Origin: CAZZBK01 sp964652155 | GTDB lineage: Bacteria > Planctomycetota > Planctomycetia > Pirellulales > PNKZ01 | Direction of reading: 5' to 3' | Assembly (NCBI GenBank): GCA_964652155.1 | Contig: CAZZBK010000123.1 | Span: 1-18,084 of the forward strand | DNA length: 18,084 nucleotides | Shown: one piece after another, positions 14,973-18,084 of the stretch | How the letters are laid out: each line of letters begins with the position of its first letter | How positions within the stretch are numbered: the first letter of the stretch is position 1 | Position numbers and translations under genes: made by a program | Notes under the pieces: model-generated | Databases searched by the model: none | Seen by the model: the letters and a program-made list of their open reading frames with translations, nothing else | Told to the model about the DNA's origin: nothing

Positions 14973-16607
14973 ATGCGATGGTCTTTAACGGTTGTACTGG
15001 CGTTCGTCGGAAGTCTATTTGCCCAGCCGGCCTCGGCACAGATCAAGGCTCCGGTCACCCCGGTGGTCGCCGCGCAGCACCTCGACCAACGCTTGCTCAG
15101 CGAGCTGCCGATTGCCGGTGACCAGCGACTGGCACCGCGCGCCGACGATGAAGTGTTCCTTCGCCGAGCGAGCCTCGACTTGGTCGGCGCGCTCCCCTCG
15201 CCCTCCGAGGTGACGCTGTTCGTGTTGGATCCGACGGTCGATAAGCGGGCCAAGCTCATTGAGCGGTTATTGGCCGATCAGCGATTTGGCGCGAACTGGG
15301 CCCGCTATTGGCGCGATGTCGTCCTGTATCGCCGCAGCGAAGACCGCGCGCTGATCGTTGCCCAACCCCTCGAACAGTTTCTCACCGAGCAATTCAACCA
15401 GAACGTCGGCTGGGACAAGATTGCTCAGGCGTTCATAATTGCCTCGGGCAACGTTGCCGAGCACGGCGAGGTCGCCATCTACATGGCCCAATCGGCTGAA
15501 GCCGCGAACGTGGCCAGCGAGATGTCGCGAATCTTCATGGGGGTGCAGATTCAATGTGCCCAGTGCCACGACCATCCGACCGACCGTTGGAAGCGTGAGC
15601 AGTTCCACGAGTTTGCGGCGTTCTTTCCACGCGTGACGTTGCGGCCGGTGCTGGTCGATGGCAAGCCGCGCGGCTTCGAGTTGGGATCGAACGATTTCGG
15701 TGGGCCATCACGGGGCATGGGCGGAGGCCGGCGCGGGTCGCTCGAGCACCACATGCCCGACCTGAAAAACCCCGCCGCCGACGGCCAGCTCATGACCCCC
15801 GTGTTCTTCGCAACGCAGCAAAAGTTGTCGACCGGCGTGAAGGACCTGGAGCGGCGCGAAACGCTGGCCCACTGGCTCACGTCGTCACAGAACGAATGGT
15901 TTGCCAAAGCGTTCGTCAATCGGGTCTGGGCCGAGCTGGTCGGCGAGGGCTTTTACGAGCCGGTCGACGACCTGGGCCCCGACCGAACGGCGAGCGCCCC
16001 GCTTACGTTGGCCTATTTGGCCGAGCAATTCACGGCCCACCGCTATGACGTCAAATGGCTCTATCGCGCGATCACGAACACGGCGACCTATCAACGTGAA
16101 AGTCGCCCGCGCCGCAATAGCGAGCAGACGCCGTTTGTCGCAAATGTCGCCCAGCGACTCCGCGGCGACCAACTCTACGACGTGTTGGTCTCGGCCTTGG
16201 ACATTGACCCGGGCTTTACTCCAATGCCGACGTCCGGAGCATTCATGCCGCGCTTCGGGGGGCCGCGCGCAATGTTCAACGCCACCTTTGGCTACGACCC
16301 CAGCGTGAGGCGCGACGAGGTCACCCCCACCATCCCCCAATCGCTCTTTTTGATGAACGCGCAACTGGTCAACCGCGCGATCAACGGTCAATCGAGCGCA
16401 ACCATGCTGGGGCGTGTCCTGGCCCAAACCCAGAGCGACGAGTTGGCGATCGTCGAGTTGTACCTGCGTTGTCTCGCGCGCGAACCCAACTCGAACGAGT
16501 TGAAAGCCGCCCTCGAATTTGTCCAGGGGGTCGGCAATCGCACAGAGGCGTTCGAGGATTTGCTCTGGGCGATCGTCAATCGGACCGAGTTCATTCACCG
16601 CAATTAG
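14973..16607 (+). CDS. Exported DUF1549/DUF1553 protein with CxxCH haem-type motif
   Basis: 544 residues. The signal peptide (1-22, ending QPASA) directs Sec export. The DUF1549 (PSCyt2) region spans about residues 35-220 and contains LRRASLDLVGALPSPSEV and the block CAQCHDHPTDRW, with Cys195-x-x-Cys198-His199 matching a c-type haem attachment site. DUF1553 spans about 280-540, with FAKAFVNRVWAELVGEGF and EPVDDLGPDR and a conserved C-terminal RCLAREPNSNEL. It lacks the separate N-terminal cytochrome c (PSCyt1) domain and extra modules found in many longer planctomycete members (800-1000 residues), so it is a short, complete form. The family is nearly confined to Planctomycetota and their relatives, and its biochemical role is unproven; a periplasmic redox or polymer-related function is often supposed. 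The start is fixed by the Shine-Dalgarno sequence at 14960-14965. It forms an operon with the DUF1501 gene 63 bases downstream. Confidence 0.95.
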   Translation: MRWSLTVVLAFVGSLFAQPASAQIKAPVTPVVAAQHLDQRLLSELPIAGDQRLAPRADDEVFLRRASLDLVGALPSPSEVTLFVLDPTVDKRAKLIERLLADQRFGANWARYWRDVVLYRRSEDRALIVAQPLEQFLTEQFNQNVGWDKIAQAFIIASGNVAEHGEVAIYMAQSAEAANVASEMSRIFMGVQIQCAQCHDHPTDRWKREQFHEFAAFFPRVTLRPVLVDGKPRGFELGSNDFGGPSRGMGGGRRGSLEHHMPDLKNPAADGQLMTPVFFATQQKLSTGVKDLERRETLAHWLTSSQNEWFAKAFVNRVWAELVGEGFYEPVDDLGPDRTASAPLTLAYLAEQFTAHRYDVKWLYRAITNTATYQRESRPRRNSEQTPFVANVAQRLRGDQLYDVLVSALDIDPGFTPMPTSGAFMPRFGGPRAMFNATFGYDPSVRRDEVTPTIPQSLFLMNAQLVNRAINGQSSATMLGRVLAQTQSDELAIVELYLRCLAREPNSNELKAALEFVQGVGNRTEAFEDLLWAIVNRTEFIHRN

Positions 16608-16657
16608 CTCGCCGTTCGCTTCGCGTCGGTCGAGTTTCGTTTACGTTACGATTTTGT

Positions 16658-16663
16658 GGAGGG
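16658..16663 (+). promoter_or_regulatory. Shine-Dalgarno sequence deciding the DUF1501 protein start
   Basis: GGAGGG lies 7 bases ahead of ATG 16671. The upstream in-frame GTG at 16656 overlaps it, so translation should begin at the ATG, which also places the twin-arginine motif at residues 19-20. Confidence 0.75.
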
Positions 16664-16670
16664 TTTTGCC

Positions 16671-17963
16671 ATGTTTCTGCAACACCAGATGCAACTGCAC
16701 GTGAACGCCGAGCGAGTCATCGGGCGGCGCGATTTTCTCGGCGGAGTATCGGCCGCCGCGCTCGCCGGCGGCACGCTCAACTGGGCCGATGTGGTCCGCC
16801 TACAGGCGAGCACGTTGCGCAAGCAAGGCATGGCCTGCATTCTGCTCTGGATGGCCGGCGGACCAAGCCAGTTCGACACGTTCGACCCCAAGCCCGAACA
16901 CGCCAACGGCGCGGGGGTCAAAGGGGTGGCCACGAAAATTCCCGGCGTGCAATTCAGCGAACACCTGCCCAAGTTGGCCAAGGTCGCCGATCAACTCGCG
17001 ATCGTCCGCTCGATGACCACCAAAGAGGGTGAACATCAACGAGCCAGCTACATGCTGCACACCTCCTACTTGCCCACGGCCAGCGTCAATTACCCGACCC
17101 TGGGGAGCGTCGTGGCCCGCGAGATTCGCGACAGCGAACTCGAACTACCGTCGTTCGTGCGCGTGGGCCGAGCGCCCAATGGCGGCGGCGGTGGGTTGCT
17201 CGGCGCCGAGTTCGACCCCTTGAGCATGATCAGCGCCACGCGCTTGCCCGACAACACCACGCTCTCGACCGACAAAAGTCGCTATCAACGCCGTCGCGGT
17301 CTGATGAGCAAGCTCGAGGCCGCCGCCGGGCCAAATGTGTCGCGCGAGCAAATCGAAGAGAACCAGAAGGTTCACGACCAAGCGGCCAAGATGATCCTGA
17401 GTCCCCACATGCAGGCGTTCGACGTGAGCCGCGAGAGCGAAGCCGTGCGCGACGCCTATGGCCGCAGCGAGTTTGCGACCGGCTGCTTGCTCGCCCGCCG
17501 GCTGGTCGAGCGGGGGGTCACGTTCGTCGAGGTCGCGCTGGGCAATTGGGACACGCATCAAGACAATAACTCGGCGACCCAAAACCTCTGCGGCCAACTC
17601 GATCAGCCGTTTGCCTATCTGATCGAGGATCTCAAGCAGCGCGGCCTGCTCGACCGCACGCTGGTCGTCTGGATGGGCGAGTTCGGCCGCACGCCGCGCA
17701 TCAACCCGCGCAACGGTCGCGACCACTACCCACGCGCCTTCAGCGCCGCGATCGCCGGGGCGGGCGTTCGCACCGGTCAAGTGCTGGGCGCTACGGGGCC
17801 CGGCGGCGACGAGGTGACCGGGAGCCCCGTCACCGAAAAGGATTGGTTCCAGACGATCTACACGGCACTGAAAATTGACCCCCAAAAGGAAAACATGAGC
17901 CCGATCGGCCGACCGATCAAGCTGGTCGACGGCGGCTCGGTTGTGAAGCCGCTGCTGGGGTAA
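16671..17963 (+). CDS. Tat-exported DUF1501 protein (alkaline-phosphatase/sulfatase-like fold)
   Basis: 430 residues. The N-terminus has a twin-arginine signal, Arg19-Arg20 in GRRDFLGG, followed by the hydrophobic stretch VSAAALAGGTL, so the folded protein should cross the inner membrane by the Tat pathway. DUF1501 signatures are WMAGGPSQFDTFDPKP (about 60-75), EGEHQRASYMLHTSY (about 119-133), VVWMGEFGRTPRIN in the C-terminal third, and the closing WFQTIYTALKIDP...GRPIKLVDGG. The family is distantly related to the alkaline phosphatase/sulfatase superfamily; no enzymatic activity is established for it and I do not assign one. It is the second gene of the DUF1549/DUF1553 operon, a pairing repeated many times in planctomycete genomes, which suggests that the two products work together in the periplasm or at the cell surface. 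Length is normal for the family. Confidence 0.95.
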   Translation: MFLQHQMQLHVNAERVIGRRDFLGGVSAAALAGGTLNWADVVRLQASTLRKQGMACILLWMAGGPSQFDTFDPKPEHANGAGVKGVATKIPGVQFSEHLPKLAKVADQLAIVRSMTTKEGEHQRASYMLHTSYLPTASVNYPTLGSVVAREIRDSELELPSFVRVGRAPNGGGGGLLGAEFDPLSMISATRLPDNTTLSTDKSRYQRRRGLMSKLEAAAGPNVSREQIEENQKVHDQAAKMILSPHMQAFDVSRESEAVRDAYGRSEFATGCLLARRLVERGVTFVEVALGNWDTHQDNNSATQNLCGQLDQPFAYLIEDLKQRGLLDRTLVVWMGEFGRTPRINPRNGRDHYPRAFSAAIAGAGVRTGQVLGATGPGGDEVTGSPVTEKDWFQTIYTALKIDPQKENMSPIGRPIKLVDGGSVVKPLLG

Positions 17964-18084
17964 AGGTTTTTCACACACACGACGCGTGTGAGCATCTTCA
18001 AAGTTGGTGAATCATAGGATCTGGCATCAAGGGCATCATTCAGCGGGTGGCTGGCGGTTTGCGTCTGCAAACCCCGGCTCACTT
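17964..18084. other. Terminal stretch without a supported gene
   Basis: These 121 bases follow the DUF1501 stop. They contain a short inverted repeat CACACG/CGTGTG (17976-17981 with 17985-17990) without a T-run. The stretch is too short to tell whether another gene begins near the right edge. Confidence 0.6.

Noticed and set aside
17976..17990. CACACG/CGTGTG hairpin after the DUF1501 gene as an intrinsic terminator
   Set aside because: The stem is short, the loop is three bases and no T-run follows; the T-run lies upstream of it instead.

Overview
This window looks like chromosomal DNA of a planctomycete, probably of the Pirellulales type, taken from a draft or metagenome scaffold (there is a run of exactly 100 N). 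The assignment rests on gene content. A DUF1549/DUF1553 protein carrying a CxxCH motif sits next to a Tat-exported DUF1501 protein. There are also very large pseudopilin-like proteins, a zinc-ribbon/membrane/terpenoid-cyclase-fold protein, and a receiver domain fused to an anti-sigma-type ATPase. I saw no rRNA, tRNA, CRISPR array, insertion sequence or phage genes.

Layout. Bases 1-4151 (+) hold the end of a large GspK/PilX-like protein and a PilW-like prepilin, which probably build one pseudopilus or secretion structure. The prepilin gene is interrupted by the scaffold gap, and its two halves lie in different frames only because the gap length is a placeholder. A hairpin-forming spacer separates it from a converging (-) operon at 4212-8678, transcribed MoxR ATPase, then DUF58 protein, then membrane transglutaminase (TgpA type). 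This classic trio is tightly packed, and its last two genes overlap by four bases.

A 175-base divergent spacer leads to single (+) genes. These are a zinc-ribbon, membrane-anchored alpha/alpha-toroid protein (8854-10758), a multi-membrane-segment protein with a spermidine-synthase-like methyltransferase domain (10851-13013), a receiver-HATPase fusion (13158-14111) and an exported glutathione peroxidase (14159-14725). The peroxidase gene is followed by a strong intrinsic terminator.

The last unit (14973-17963) is a two-gene operon. A Sec-exported DUF1549/DUF1553 protein with a haem-type CxxCH is followed by a Tat-exported DUF1501 protein, each with a clear Shine-Dalgarno sequence that fixes its start. 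The final 120 bases hold no gene I can support.

No obviously new defence or mobile system is visible. The most noteworthy points are the gap-split prepilin gene, the cysteine-rich cyclase-fold protein, the kinase-free receiver/anti-sigma fusion, the altered catalytic residue in the peroxidase, and several structured intergenic segments.
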